Shown: positions 18,016-26,476 of the stretch, one piece after another | Numbering within the stretch: position 1 is the first letter of the stretch | Layout of the letters: the number at the start of each line of letters is the position of its first letter | Assembly: GCA_963775805.1 (NCBI GenBank) | Contig: CAVZKG010000004.1 | Span: 1 to 64,000 of the forward strand | Direction: 5' to 3' | Source: JAFAMB01 sp963775805 | Lineage (GTDB): Bacteria > Verrucomicrobiota > Verrucomicrobiia > Chthoniobacterales > JAFAMB01 | Length of the DNA: 64,000 nucleotides | The notes under the pieces: model-generated | The model's database searches: none | What the model saw: only the letters and a program-made list of their open reading frames with translations | Told to the model about the DNA's origin: nothing | Made by a program: the position numbers and the translations under genes

Positions 18016-19332
18016 CTAATGGCTACCCGCATCCGCGGTTGTCACCCCAATCCCGAGATCAAGTGGAAGCAAGCTCGCAAGATGATCCGGTTTGCTTTCG
18101 TTCCCTGGGATAAACGGGCTCCAGGGCTGGGCTCGAATGGTCCCTTTCGTTTTCCAGACAACGCTGAATTGACCGTCGGGCCGAATTTCACCGATCATGA
18201 CCGGTTTGTGCAGATGATGATTGGGATCCATCTCGAGCTCGAATCCGGAAGGCGCCATGAATTTTTGGCCGTAGGCTGCTTCGATGACTTTGTCGACATC
18301 CGTGGAGCCGGCTTTCTCGACCGCTTGTTTCCAAATGTGGATCCCAACATACGTCGCCTCCATCGGGTCGTTCGTCACGCGTTTGTCGCCCCCTGGCAGA
18401 TTGTGTTCTTGCACATAGGCAAACCATTCCTTCTTGAACGCGTCGTTCGTCGGATTCTTCAGCGACATGAAGTAGTTCCATGCGGCCAGGTTGCCAACCA
18501 GCGGCTTGGTATCGATACCGCGAAGCTCTTCTTCCCCGACCGAAAATGCGACAACCGGAACGTCGGTTGCCTTTAGGCCCTGATTGCCAAGTTCTTTATA
18601 GAAAGGGACATTCGAATCCCCGTTGATCGTGGAGATCACCGCTGTTTTTCCGCTTTCGGCGAATTTCTTGATATCGGCGACGATCGTCTGATAATCAGAA
18701 TGCCCAAACGGCGTATAGACTTCGTTAATATCGCTGTCCTGGACTCCTTTCGAATGCAGGAAAGCACGCAAAATTTTGTTAGTCGTTCGCGGGTAAACGT
18801 AGTCCGTACCCAATAAGAAGAAGCGCTTGGCGCCGCCTCCCTCCGCGCTCATCAAATATTCGACCGCCGGTATTGCCTGCTGGTTTGGCGCCGCACCGGT
18901 GTAGAAAACATTTTTCTGCATTTCCTCCCCTTCGTATTGCACAGGGTAAAAGAGGAGCCCATTTAGCTCTTCAAATACCGGAAGAACAGATTTTCGGGAA
19001 ACCGAGGTCCAACAGCCAAAAACGACCGCTACCTTATCCTGCGTCAAAAGCTGGCGTGCTTTCTCAGCGAAAAGTGGCCAATTCGAAGCCGGGTCGACGA
19101 CCACTGGTTCGAGCTGGTGGCCCATAACGCCGCCACTCTTGTTAATCTCTTCGATGGTCATCAGAGCGACATCTTTGAGAGATGTCTCCGATATTGCCAT
19201 CGTTCCTGACAACGAATGCAGGATTCCGACTTTGATCGGCTCACTCGATTCCGCGTGGACGAGAGTGGGAATGGACGCGACCGCTACAGCGGTCGCAAAA
19301 ACAAGGATTTTCAAGGATTTGATTCTCTTCAT
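18016..19332 (-). CDS. urtA: Urea-binding protein UrtA
   Basis: A 438-residue periplasmic urea-binding protein of the UrtA/LivK class, first gene of the urea block. The ATG at 19332 gives a good signal peptide (MKRIKSLKILVFATAVAVAS up to VHA near residue 27); the frame is open further upstream without a convincing start. Family features include VGILHSLSGTMAISE, FGCWTSVSRKSVLPVFEE, LFYPVQYEGEEMQKNVFYTGA and the C-terminal QPWSPFIPGN. A sigma-54 promoter lies about 50 bases upstream of the start. Confidence 0.95.
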   Translation of the reverse strand: MKRIKSLKILVFATAVAVASIPTLVHAESSEPIKVGILHSLSGTMAISETSLKDVALMTIEEINKSGGVMGHQLEPVVVDPASNWPLFAEKARQLLTQDKVAVVFGCWTSVSRKSVLPVFEELNGLLFYPVQYEGEEMQKNVFYTGAAPNQQAIPAVEYLMSAEGGGAKRFFLLGTDYVYPRTTNKILRAFLHSKGVQDSDINEVYTPFGHSDYQTIVADIKKFAESGKTAVISTINGDSNVPFYKELGNQGLKATDVPVVAFSVGEEELRGIDTKPLVGNLAAWNYFMSLKNPTNDAFKKEWFAYVQEHNLPGGDKRVTNDPMEATYVGIHIWKQAVEKAGSTDVDKVIEAAYGQKFMAPSGFELEMDPNHHLHKPVMIGEIRPDGQFSVVWKTKGTIRAQPWSPFIPGNESKPDHLASLLPLDLGIGVTTADAGSH

Positions 19333-19383
19333 GGAACGATCGTTAGATACGGGTTTGTAATGGGTGGGCTGGTGCGGAAAATA

Positions 19384-19399
19384 AGCAATCGGTGTGCCA
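19384..19399 (-). promoter_or_regulatory. Sigma-54 (RpoN) promoter of the urt-ure block
   Basis: On the - strand the sequence reads TGGCAC-ACCGA-TTGCT, an exact match to the sigma-54 -24/-12 consensus (TGGCAC, five bases, TTGCW). The predicted transcript start is near 19373, about 40 bases before the urtA ATG at 19332. This fits the known control of urea uptake and urease genes by nitrogen limitation through RpoN and an NtrC-type activator. No convincing NtrC site was recognised nearby. Confidence 0.8.
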
Positions 19400-19418
19400 G
19401 TCAATCTTCTGGAAGCCG

Positions 19419-19440
19419 GGCCTCAAGGCTGCGTGAGGCC
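19419..19440. promoter_or_regulatory. Inverted repeat upstream of the sigma-54 promoter
   Basis: GGCCTCA (19419-19425) and TGAGGCC (19434-19440) form a perfect 7-bp dyad with an 8-base spacer. Its centre is about 57 bases upstream of the predicted urtA transcript start. It may be an activator or repressor site; it does not match the NtrC consensus. Confidence 0.45.
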
Positions 19441-19949
19441 ATGATAGCTCCGCTCCGAATCACAGATTGGAATGGCGCTGGGCGTTCCTTTCGCGCTTCC
19501 TGTTCAGGCGACATCGCATTGTCTCCTGACGGCGCGTGACGATGCAGGAGAAGTGCGGATTTTTTCTCACTTCTTTGGGAAATGGTGTTTCTTGATCAGA
19601 TACCTGGAGTTTCGATCGCCATTTTGAGTCCGTTGATTCTCTTCGGTCCGCAACTCACGTCCATGCAACTCTCGGAGCGCGGAGGCAATGGCCGGACTGC
19701 CGTAGCGGACGAGCTTTGAAGACCTCATCGTAAAAACTGAGTTGCGTGCGCATTTAGATCGATCTAATTTGCGGCGGTTTCCCCCTGTTCAGAATGCGAT
19801 GGCGCTGCTGAAGCTTACCTGTTCCTGTCCCGGTCTCTTTTTCAGTCGGTACCGCTTCGAAGCTTCAGCTCCTCTACGCAACTCGAGGCTGAAACCGATG
19901 CTTATTATGCCAATCTTGTACCGGAAGGCGCGAGTTAGCGGGATCGAAT
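19441..19949. other. Divergent intergenic region between urtA and the oxidoreductase gene
   Basis: About 500 bases without a credible coding frame. It must contain promoter elements for the + strand sugar operon starting at 19950 and upstream activator sites for urtA. A loose candidate, TGCA-N7-TGCG near 19543, was seen but is too weak to call. Nothing else stands out. Confidence 0.4.
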
Positions 19950-20966
19950 ATGACAGATAACAGGAAGCTGGGCTGGGGTTTGATCGGCGCAAGCGATATC
20001 GCGAAGACCAGGATGATCGAAGCGATCAACGGCCAACCGGACAGTTCCGCCGTCGCTGTGATGAGTTCGAACGACGAGCGAGCAAAGCGTTATGCGGCGG
20101 AAAATGGAATTCCGCGCGCCTATTCCTCGGTTGAAGCGTTGCTTGCGGATCCCTACGTCGACGTTGTGTATGTCAGCACTACGAACGAGCGGCACAAGTC
20201 GGAAGTTCTGCAGGCGGCGGCACACGGCAAACATGTACTTTGTGAAAAGCCGCTCGCGTTGACGATCTCGGACGCGCGTGAAATGGCGGAATCCTGCCGC
20301 GAACGTAAAGTCACTCTTGGGACAAACCATCATCTCCGGAACGCAGTGACCCACAGTGCGTTTCGTCGATTGATCAAGGAAGGTGTCATCGGGAAACCCC
20401 TGGCTGCTCGCGTATTTCACGCAGTCTATCTTCCTCCCAGGCTGCAGGGCTGGCGCATCAAAAACCCGGCCGCTGGCGGCGGGGTGATCTTCGATATCAC
20501 GGTTCACGATGCCGATACTCTTCATTTCGCACTGGACGAGGACGCAGAAGAGGTGGTTGCGTTGGCGGGCCATCAGGGGTTGGCTCAAGGCGGTCTTGAG
20601 GACGCAGTAATGGGCACGATCCGCTTTAAGAGCGGCCTCCTGGCTCAATTTCACGACGCATTCACCATCAAGCATGCGCGAACCGGTTTCGAGGTTCACG
20701 GGACGGACGGTTCCCTGATTGGAGAAGATGTGATGACGCAGGAACCCCGAGGCCAGGTGTTTCTCCAGCGCGGTGATAAGAGAGAAGAAATAAATCTCGG
20801 GCCACAAGAGAATCTTTATGCGCACCAAGTTCGGCACTTTAACGCCGCAGTAAACGGCAAAGGAACTCTATTTACTACCGCCGAAGATGGGATCCGTTCG
20901 TTAGCGGTGGCGACTGCAGTGCTGGAATCTGTGCAGAAAGGGCAGCGCATTGCGGTCAAATATTGA
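19950..20966 (+). CDS. Gfo/Idh/MocA-family sugar oxidoreductase
   Basis: A 338-residue NAD(P)-dependent dehydrogenase of the glucose-fructose oxidoreductase / inositol dehydrogenase family. The N-terminal Rossmann fold has GLIGASDIAKTRMI. The hallmark CEKPLALT near residues 97-104 carries the conserved Lys. The C-terminal sheet domain includes GGGVIFDITVHDADTLHF with the usual catalytic-region Asp and His. It leads an operon with a sugar binding protein and two permeases, so it probably acts on the imported sugar or a derivative. The actual substrate cannot be read. Confidence 0.85.
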   Translation: MTDNRKLGWGLIGASDIAKTRMIEAINGQPDSSAVAVMSSNDERAKRYAAENGIPRAYSSVEALLADPYVDVVYVSTTNERHKSEVLQAAAHGKHVLCEKPLALTISDAREMAESCRERKVTLGTNHHLRNAVTHSAFRRLIKEGVIGKPLAARVFHAVYLPPRLQGWRIKNPAAGGGVIFDITVHDADTLHFALDEDAEEVVALAGHQGLAQGGLEDAVMGTIRFKSGLLAQFHDAFTIKHARTGFEVHGTDGSLIGEDVMTQEPRGQVFLQRGDKREEINLGPQENLYAHQVRHFNAAVNGKGTLFTTAEDGIRSLAVATAVLESVQKGQRIAVKY

Positions 20967-21331
20967 ATCAACCGCTGAAATCGATGCTGTCAGTTTGGAC
21001 GGCCTGCAGCAGTTCATCGCAATCAGGAAGCTAACCTCTATTGATGGCTGCGTGGTCCGCAGATAAAACACTTTCTTGCTGCGTAAGACGAAATCTTCCG
21101 GTAAAAACGTGGCCCAACTCTGAAGGAGGTGGTCAGTACACCCATCTATTATCCCCCCGAAAACAGATTACCAGTCGTTTTACACGCCGGCGATCACAGA
21201 ACGTGGACAGATTCTTCAAGGAACGACAGAACGTCCGGCTTGCAGCTTTTAAACCGATTCTTCTCGAAAGTTGTAAGATCTCCTCAGAAAACAAAAGATC
21301 AGTCAGTTCAATAGAAAAGATAAAGAAAGTC
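20967..21331. other. Spacer before the second sugar binding-protein gene
   Basis: An open frame continues upstream of 21332, but its composition is not protein-like and the signal peptide only begins at 21332, so this stretch is treated as non-coding. It may hold a separate promoter for the transporter genes. No clear terminator or operator was recognised. Confidence 0.45.
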
Positions 21332-22615
21332 ATGCATCTCAATATGCGTTTTTGTTCCCCTATCGCTGTCCTCGCGACAGTGTTCGCGCTTGTGCAGGCG
21401 CCTCTTACGTCGTCTCAGGCAGCCGGCGAAAAGAAGCTCGAAGTATTTTCCTGGTGGACATCCGGCGGTGAAGCCGCAGCGCTCGATGCGCTGTTCAAGG
21501 TGTATAAGAAACAGTACCCCGGTGTTGAAATCATTAATGCGACTGTTGCCGGTGGCGGCGGTTCGGCCGCTCGTCCCGTGCTCCAGACTCGTTTGGCCGG
21601 CGGCAATCCTCCTGACACGTGGCAGAGCCATCCCGGTTGGGAACTGATCGGCCAATATGTCGATCCTGGCTATTGCGAACCGATAACTGAGCTCTACAAA
21701 TCCCCCGGCTGGGAAAAGGCGTATCCCAAAGAGTTGGTCGATCTGTTGACGAAAGACGGCAAGACTTACGGCGTTCTCGCTGGCGTGCACCGAGGAAACG
21801 GGCTCTGGTATAACAAGGCTCTCCTAGAAAAGAACGGTATCACCGTTGGAGACAAATTAAGCTTCGACGAGTTCTTCGCCGCTTGCGACAAACTCAAGGC
21901 AGCCGGCATCCCGGCGATCGGTGTGGGCGATTCCGGTATCTGGGCTTCGTCCGAACTGTTTGAAAACACGTTGCTCGGCGTCGTTGGCGGCCAGGGATGG
22001 AAAGATCTCTTCAGCGGCAAGCTGCAATGGGACGATCCGAAAGTGAAGCAAGCGATGACTTACTTTGCGAAGATGCAGGATTACGTGAACCCGGACCACT
22101 CGGCTCTAAGCTGGGACCAGGCAATCGGCGCTCTCATCGAAGGAAAGGTTGCGTTCAGCTCGATGGGAGACTGGGCGGACGGCGAATTCCTCAAAGCCGG
22201 CAAGAAAGAGAACGTCGATTTCGGATGGGTCAGTCATCCGGGGACCGATGATTCGTTTATCATCGTTGCCGACGGTTTCACGCTCGCAAAGAATGCCCCT
22301 CACCATGATGCAACCGTTGCCTGGCTTAAGAGCATCGGCAGCAAGGAGGCACAGGAAGCGTTTAATCCCTTGAAAGGTTCGATTCCTGCCCGTACCGACA
22401 TCGACAAATCGAAGTTCGACAAGTACCACCAGTGGTCGATGAAATCGTTTGCCACCGCGACGCTGCTTCCAAGCTGCGTGCACGGCGAAGCGGCTCCCGC
22501 CGCTTTCCAACAGGCTCTTAACGATGCGGTGACCGCGTTCATCGTGGATAAGAATGTCGACAACTTCGCGAATGCACTCGTGCAGGCTGCGAAGGAATCG
22601 CAAAGCACCAAATAA
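21332..22615 (+). CDS. ABC sugar transporter substrate-binding protein
   Basis: A 427-residue solute-binding protein of family 1. The start at 21332 gives a clean signal peptide: MHLNMRFCSPIAVLATVFAL, then a cut near SSQA (residue 30). The mature part begins EKKLEVFSWWTSGGEAAAL, typical of glucose/mannose-type binding proteins (GtsA, family COG1653). Trp- and Gly-rich ligand segments such as DTWQSHPGWELIGQYV and GVHRGNGLWYNKALLEKNGI are visible. It precedes two permeases in the same direction. The preceding oxidoreductase gene is about 365 bases upstream. Confidence 0.88.
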   Translation: MHLNMRFCSPIAVLATVFALVQAPLTSSQAAGEKKLEVFSWWTSGGEAAALDALFKVYKKQYPGVEIINATVAGGGGSAARPVLQTRLAGGNPPDTWQSHPGWELIGQYVDPGYCEPITELYKSPGWEKAYPKELVDLLTKDGKTYGVLAGVHRGNGLWYNKALLEKNGITVGDKLSFDEFFAACDKLKAAGIPAIGVGDSGIWASSELFENTLLGVVGGQGWKDLFSGKLQWDDPKVKQAMTYFAKMQDYVNPDHSALSWDQAIGALIEGKVAFSSMGDWADGEFLKAGKKENVDFGWVSHPGTDDSFIIVADGFTLAKNAPHHDATVAWLKSIGSKEAQEAFNPLKGSIPARTDIDKSKFDKYHQWSMKSFATATLLPSCVHGEAAPAAFQQALNDAVTAFIVDKNVDNFANALVQAAKESQSTK

Positions 22616-22719
22616 GGTAGCTCTGATAGGGCAGGCGGACTCTGCGGCTCCGCCTGCCGTGCCTTTGGGTATCGGGTTATATTCAATTTCGCCATTATTT
22701 AAAAACAGCGCGCTTTCCA

Positions 22720-23760
22720 ATGCCCACGGCCACCGCCCATGTTGATCGCTCCAGTCAAAAACCAGCCCAGCCTGGCCGGAGGCGATTCTCGAGCGAACGC
22801 TTTCTTCCTCCGCTGATTTTGCTGCCTTCCATGGCGGCAATCTTCACGTTCGTTTATGTCTTTATCCTGATCACAGTCTGGGTTTCTTTTTCGCGGTGGG
22901 GCACGCTCCGCGTGGATTGGCATCTGCGCGATCCGTTGTTCTTGACCTATCAGCAGATGTTCGCGATGCCGCGCTGGCACGCCGATCTACGGAACGTCCT
23001 AGTCTTCACAATCCTTTTCCTGTCCACTTCTCTCGGGTTCGGGTTGTTGCTGGCCCTCTTTCTGGATCGGCGCCTGATCGGACATACGATCCTCCGAAAC
23101 GTTTTCCTTTTCCCTTACGCCTTGTCGTTCATCGTCACCGGGATCGCCTGGCGATGGATATTTAATCCGGAGACCGGGATTAACCTGCTTTTTGATGGGT
23201 TAGGTCTCAACAAATGGCTCGTCTCGATTGGAGCGCACCCATTTAAGCCGGGATGGACTACGGATCCTTCCGTGCTTTTTTCGATCAATGACGCACTTGG
23301 TCACGTTTTTCCGGCGGTTCAAAAGCTGAGCGTTCATCTCGGGATTCCGATCGCCTTGATCCCTGTGGTGGTCGCTGCATCCTGGCAGTTGACCGGATTC
23401 GCAATGTCGATGTACATCGCCGGCCTCTCAACGGTTCCGTATGATCTCCGCGAAGCTGCACGGATCGATGGGGCCACGGAATTCCAGGTCTACACAAAGG
23501 TGATTATGCCGCTGTTATATCCCGTCACCGTCAGTACCGCGATCATCCTCGGGCATGTCTCTCTGAAGATTTTTGATTTGATCTTTGCAATGACCGGTAC
23601 CGGGCCCGGGTTTGCCACGGATGTTCCGGGTATCTTCGTGTTCGATATGACTTTCAAAGCCACGCGCTACAATCTGGGCGCCGCAGCTTCAATCGTAATG
23701 CTGTTGCTCGTTGCGATGGTGATCGTTCCGTACCTTTGGCGGAGTCTTAGAAAGACATAG
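22720..23760 (+). CDS. ABC sugar transporter permease (MalF type)
   Basis: A 346-residue inner-membrane permease with six or more helices. After a basic cytoplasmic start (residues 1-30) comes the first helix LILLPSMAAIFTFVYVFILI. The ATPase-docking EAA loop REAARIDGATEFQVYTKVIMP lies near residues 244-264. It forms a pair with the next permease, whose gene starts six bases after its stop. An insertion near residues 160-200 (NLLFDGLGLNKWLVSIGAHP and on) makes it longer than the first operon's permease. Confidence 0.88.
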   Translation: MPTATAHVDRSSQKPAQPGRRRFSSERFLPPLILLPSMAAIFTFVYVFILITVWVSFSRWGTLRVDWHLRDPLFLTYQQMFAMPRWHADLRNVLVFTILFLSTSLGFGLLLALFLDRRLIGHTILRNVFLFPYALSFIVTGIAWRWIFNPETGINLLFDGLGLNKWLVSIGAHPFKPGWTTDPSVLFSINDALGHVFPAVQKLSVHLGIPIALIPVVVAASWQLTGFAMSMYIAGLSTVPYDLREAARIDGATEFQVYTKVIMPLLYPVTVSTAIILGHVSLKIFDLIFAMTGTGPGFATDVPGIFVFDMTFKATRYNLGAAASIVMLLLVAMVIVPYLWRSLRKT

Positions 23761-23766
23761 TTCAAA

Positions 23767-24621
23767 ATGCAAATTGGTTCGATCAATCTTCGCCAGTCGT
23801 TGCCCAGGAGTATCTGGGATTGGCTCATCTTGATTTTTCTGCTGCTGGTCGCCTCGTTTTTTCTGATGCCGATCTATGTCATGGTCGTAACCGGCCTGAA
23901 ACAGTCGCAGAACGTGAGTCTTTCCACGATGTGGCAGCTTCCTACTCAAGTTTCCGGGGGCGGTTTTGCCGAAGCCTGGCAGCGCCTTGTTCCGAACCTC
24001 GGGAACAGTCTGCAACTGACGATTCCAGCCACTGTGATCTCTTCCATCATCGGCGCGATTAACGGGTATATCTTTTCGAAATGGAAGTTCCCAGGAACGA
24101 ACGTGCTGTTTGCCCTGCTCGTGTTCGGTATGTTTATCCCGTACCAGAGCATCTTGATTCCACTGATTCAATTCCTCGAACAGATCAAGTTATACGGGAC
24201 GATCTGGGGCTTGGTCCTTGTGCACGTAATCTATGGTCTGCCGATCTGTTCTCTGATATTTCGGAATTTCTTTGCGGGTATTCCAAGCGAACTTCTCGAA
24301 GCGGCACGGATAGACGGCGCCGGCGTGGTGAAGATCTTTTTGTTCGTCATGTTACCCTTGGCGCTGCCCGCATTCGTCGTGGTTGGCATTTTCCAATTCA
24401 CCAATGTCTGGAACGATTTCTTGTTCGGAGTCACCGTCCTGCCAACTCCAAGCGCACAACCGGTGACCGTCGCCCTGAACAACCTTTCCGGTTCCTTCTC
24501 AGTCGATTGGAATGTCGTGATGGCCGGCGCAGTGATCGTCGCCATGCCGACTGCGTTGATTTACATTCTTCTTGGACGTTTCTTTGTCCGTGGCCTTCTC
24601 GCGGGCTCAGTCAAGGGGTAG
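23767..24621 (+). CDS. ABC sugar transporter permease (MalG type)
   Basis: A 284-residue inner-membrane permease with six helices. The N-terminal helix WLILIFLLLVASFFLMPIYV leads to the usual periplasmic loop. The EAA motif LLEAARIDGAGVVKIFLFVMLP lies near residues 177-198. It ends the sugar operon with RFFVRGLLAGSVKG, the normal MalG-type C-terminus. No ABC ATPase gene follows; the next gene is on the other strand. A shared MsmK/UgpC-type ATPase elsewhere is expected. Confidence 0.88.
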   Translation: MQIGSINLRQSLPRSIWDWLILIFLLLVASFFLMPIYVMVVTGLKQSQNVSLSTMWQLPTQVSGGGFAEAWQRLVPNLGNSLQLTIPATVISSIIGAINGYIFSKWKFPGTNVLFALLVFGMFIPYQSILIPLIQFLEQIKLYGTIWGLVLVHVIYGLPICSLIFRNFFAGIPSELLEAARIDGAGVVKIFLFVMLPLALPAFVVVGIFQFTNVWNDFLFGVTVLPTPSAQPVTVALNNLSGSFSVDWNVVMAGAVIVAMPTALIYILLGRFFVRGLLAGSVKG

Positions 24622-24678
24622 GGCGGAGGCAATCGGGCCTGCGTTGTCGTAGCACGGGTTCAAAGGCCCAATTCCGGG

Positions 24679-25242
24679 TTAATCGATCGGCCGGAGCTCG
24701 AGATGATTCTGGAGCTCTTTCAAAATATCCGCGAGATGGCCACGCGTCTGAATCCACCCGATGATCGGCAGAACAACAAGTATTCCAGCGACGACATTCA
24801 GCAACATAATTGCCGCGAGGAAATTTCGCGCCGTGTGCGCTGGATCGTGACTCAGATTGTAAGGATAGCTGAAGACAGCAAAGGCCGTAATCAACCCGGC
24901 CGCCCCAAGAAGCACAAGGACCCATAATAATTTGACGAGGAGCGGCGTCCCGCCAGTGAGCTCGATCTTGCTTCCTGACTCTTTCGAAGCTGTCACAGTT
25001 CCATTCACGAACGGTTTAAACCATTGACCCGGAGTAAGCCACCAGAGGTACCACGGGATTCCGACCCTGCGCTGCAGTGTGAAACGACTGGAATTAAAAC
25101 GCCCAACCACCGGGCGATCTCCGCTAAACTGTGTCGGACTGCCGGCGTCGATTTCCTCCTCGTCAACAAAGGTTTTCAATTTCGTTACGAATTCGTCCGG
25201 CGCGAGGGGGGATGAAAAGAATTTCAACATACTTGGCGTCAA
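24679..25242 (-). CDS. Hypothetical membrane protein with two C-terminal helices
   Basis: A 187-residue protein of unknown function. Residues 1-100 look soluble, with PTQFSGDRPVVGRFNSSRF and aromatic patches (GIPWYLWWLTPGQWFKPF) as in small membrane-associated domains. Two hydrophobic helices follow: LLWVLVLLGAAGLITAFAVF near 103-122 and AAIMLLNVVAGILVVLPII near 142-160. A short cytoplasmic tail ends it. It converges on the sugar permease. I do not recognise the family. Confidence 0.65.
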   Translation of the reverse strand: MTPSMLKFFSSPLAPDEFVTKLKTFVDEEEIDAGSPTQFSGDRPVVGRFNSSRFTLQRRVGIPWYLWWLTPGQWFKPFVNGTVTASKESGSKIELTGGTPLLVKLLWVLVLLGAAGLITAFAVFSYPYNLSHDPAHTARNFLAAIMLLNVVAGILVVLPIIGWIQTRGHLADILKELQNHLELRPID

Positions 25243-25344
25243 AGTTTGTCTCTCTATATCGATTTCCCGGAATAGCCATCTGTGTCAAGGTCGTTTTGAG
25301 CTTCTGGGTTGTTCGGGCGGTCCGAGTATTTTCATTTTAGCGGT

Positions 25345-25615
25345 CCCATAGGGCACATACGCCCTATGGGGCTCATAGCGCTTGAGAGCTAACTGAACAG
25401 TATTGCGGCTAATCCGCATTTCTAACAGAAAATGCGCCCCGGGATCAGAGACTGTCGTTCTGGCAGATTCTCCAAAAAAGGCTGCCCTGAAGCTGGGAAT
25501 TGGACAGGCGAGGCGCCTGACGTGGTCCCAAGCGCCGAAGGCGAGAATGGCTCGCAACCTGGGGTGACGCGAAGCGGAGCCCCCAAGGATCATGAACGCC
25601 AGGCGCCGGACCACG
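25345..25615. repeat. Composite intergenic repeat with three hairpins, left of the T4SS module
   Basis: Three inverted repeats lie in a row: CCCATAGGGC (25345-25354) with GCCCTATGGG (25361-25370); GCGAG (25541-25545) with CTCGC (25551-25555); and CGTGGTCC (25521-25528) with GGACCACG (25608-25615). The part from 25356 to about 25407 matches 57046-57103 over roughly 50 bases (shared CATACGCCC, CTCATAG, AACTGAAC), and a TCGTTCTGGCAGA word occurs near both. This is a dispersed, probably non-coding genomic repeat. The frame that crosses it is not a credible gene. Confidence 0.6.
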
Positions 25616-25720
25616 AGTTCAGGACGTTCGATAAATGAAAGTCTCCAAAAGATATCGCCTGAAACACTCTTCTGTTTGCAAGGCCTCAAATACAAGTACA
25701 CAAAAATTAAATGTTATTTT

Positions 25721-25741
25721 GTTATTGTCAGTTTCAATAAC
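25721..25741. promoter_or_regulatory. Dyad upstream of the T4SS operon, candidate operator
   Basis: GTTATTG (25721-25727) and CAATAAC (25735-25741) form a perfect 7-bp inverted repeat with a 7-base spacer. It ends 21 bases before the first gene (ATG 25763), in a strongly AT-rich stretch, so it overlaps the likely promoter. A repressor site is the simplest reading. No regulator gene was recognised in the module. Confidence 0.45.
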
Positions 25742-25762
25742 TTCGTGTAAACATGTTGTGAA

Positions 25763-26116
25763 ATGAAACAGCGGCTTTCACTCACTCAAAACCGAATCCC
25801 AGTCGTCATTTGCTGGCGAAGAATCTTAACGGTGGTGTTATTGAGCTTGTCATCCGCCCAGGGCGCATTCGCTCAGTCTACTGGATCCCTGGACAGTTTC
25901 ATTTCTCCACTCAAGAACGGTCTCAATCTCATCATGGTTTTCGGGTTCATTGCCGGGTGTGTGATGGTGATGTCCGGGTTCCTGAACGCGAAACGGGACG
26001 AAAACTGGAAAATGACGGTCATCTACGGCATCGGCGTTGCCGGGGCCGTGGCATTGATGAAGGCGCTCTTCGCCATGTTTGGAGGCGCGGCGAATAGCGC
26101 AGTCACTGGGTTCTAG
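25763..26116 (+). CDS. VirB2/TrbC-like pilin subunit of the T4SS
   Basis: A 117-residue small exported protein. A long signal peptide (residues 1-38) ends at GAFAQ. The mature part has two hydrophobic helices, LNLIMVFGFIAGCVMVMSGF and MTVIYGIGVAGAVALMKALF, separated by a short basic loop. This is the layout of VirB2/TrbC major pilins. It is the first gene of the operon, directly before VirB3- and VirB4-like genes, the normal position. The name rests on topology and order, since pilins are poorly conserved. Confidence 0.75.
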   Translation: MKQRLSLTQNRIPVVICWRRILTVVLLSLSSAQGAFAQSTGSLDSFISPLKNGLNLIMVFGFIAGCVMVMSGFLNAKRDENWKMTVIYGIGVAGAVALMKALFAMFGGAANSAVTGF

Positions 26117-26131
26117 TCGCTTGGAGACACT

Positions 26132-26476
26132 GTGACTATGAATGACAGCCTCATTTATACGGACACACGTCCGCGTGCACGATCAACCGGACACGCTTTC
26201 GGATTTGAAGGAAACCTTGGCCTTCCCGTGATCGTCTCGGGGATGGTTTCGGTCTTTATCCTTACGATGCTTTTGAATGGGAATAATGAGCTGCCGTTAT
26301 TCGCGAAATTTGTCTTAGCGTTGCTGCCGACGGTTCTGACAGTCGGTTACATCGTCACATTTCGGAGCAGGAAGCCGCCGCGGTTCGATGTCGATCTGTT
26401 CGCTTCCTTGATCAAGGGACGATCCTTACAGCCGGCGCGGATCCAGCCGCGGCATCCATTTGTACCAAACCGATGA
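26132..26476 (+). CDS. VirB3-like inner-membrane protein of the T4SS
   Basis: A 114-residue protein starting at GTG 26132 or, two codons later, ATG 26138. A soluble N-terminal stretch is followed by two helices, LPVIVSGMVSVFILTML and AKFVLALLPTVLTVGYIVTF, then a basic tail with KPPRFDVDLFASL. VirB3/TrbD proteins have this two-helix form and tether the VirB4 ATPase. Its stop overlaps the virB4-like start by ATGA (26473-26476), a strong sign of coupled assembly. Confidence 0.72.
   Translation: MTMNDSLIYTDTRPRARSTGHAFGFEGNLGLPVIVSGMVSVFILTMLLNGNNELPLFAKFVLALLPTVLTVGYIVTFRSRKPPRFDVDLFASLIKGRSLQPARIQPRHPFVPNR

Noticed and set aside
19441..19949. NtrC-like site near 19543
   Set aside because: TGCA-N7-TGCG is too far from the TGCACC-N5-GGTGCA consensus.
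25285..25701. Long - strand frame across the composite repeat
   Set aside because: It coincides with strong hairpins and part of it recurs at 57 kb in a non-coding gap. The composition is that of a repeat, not of a protein.
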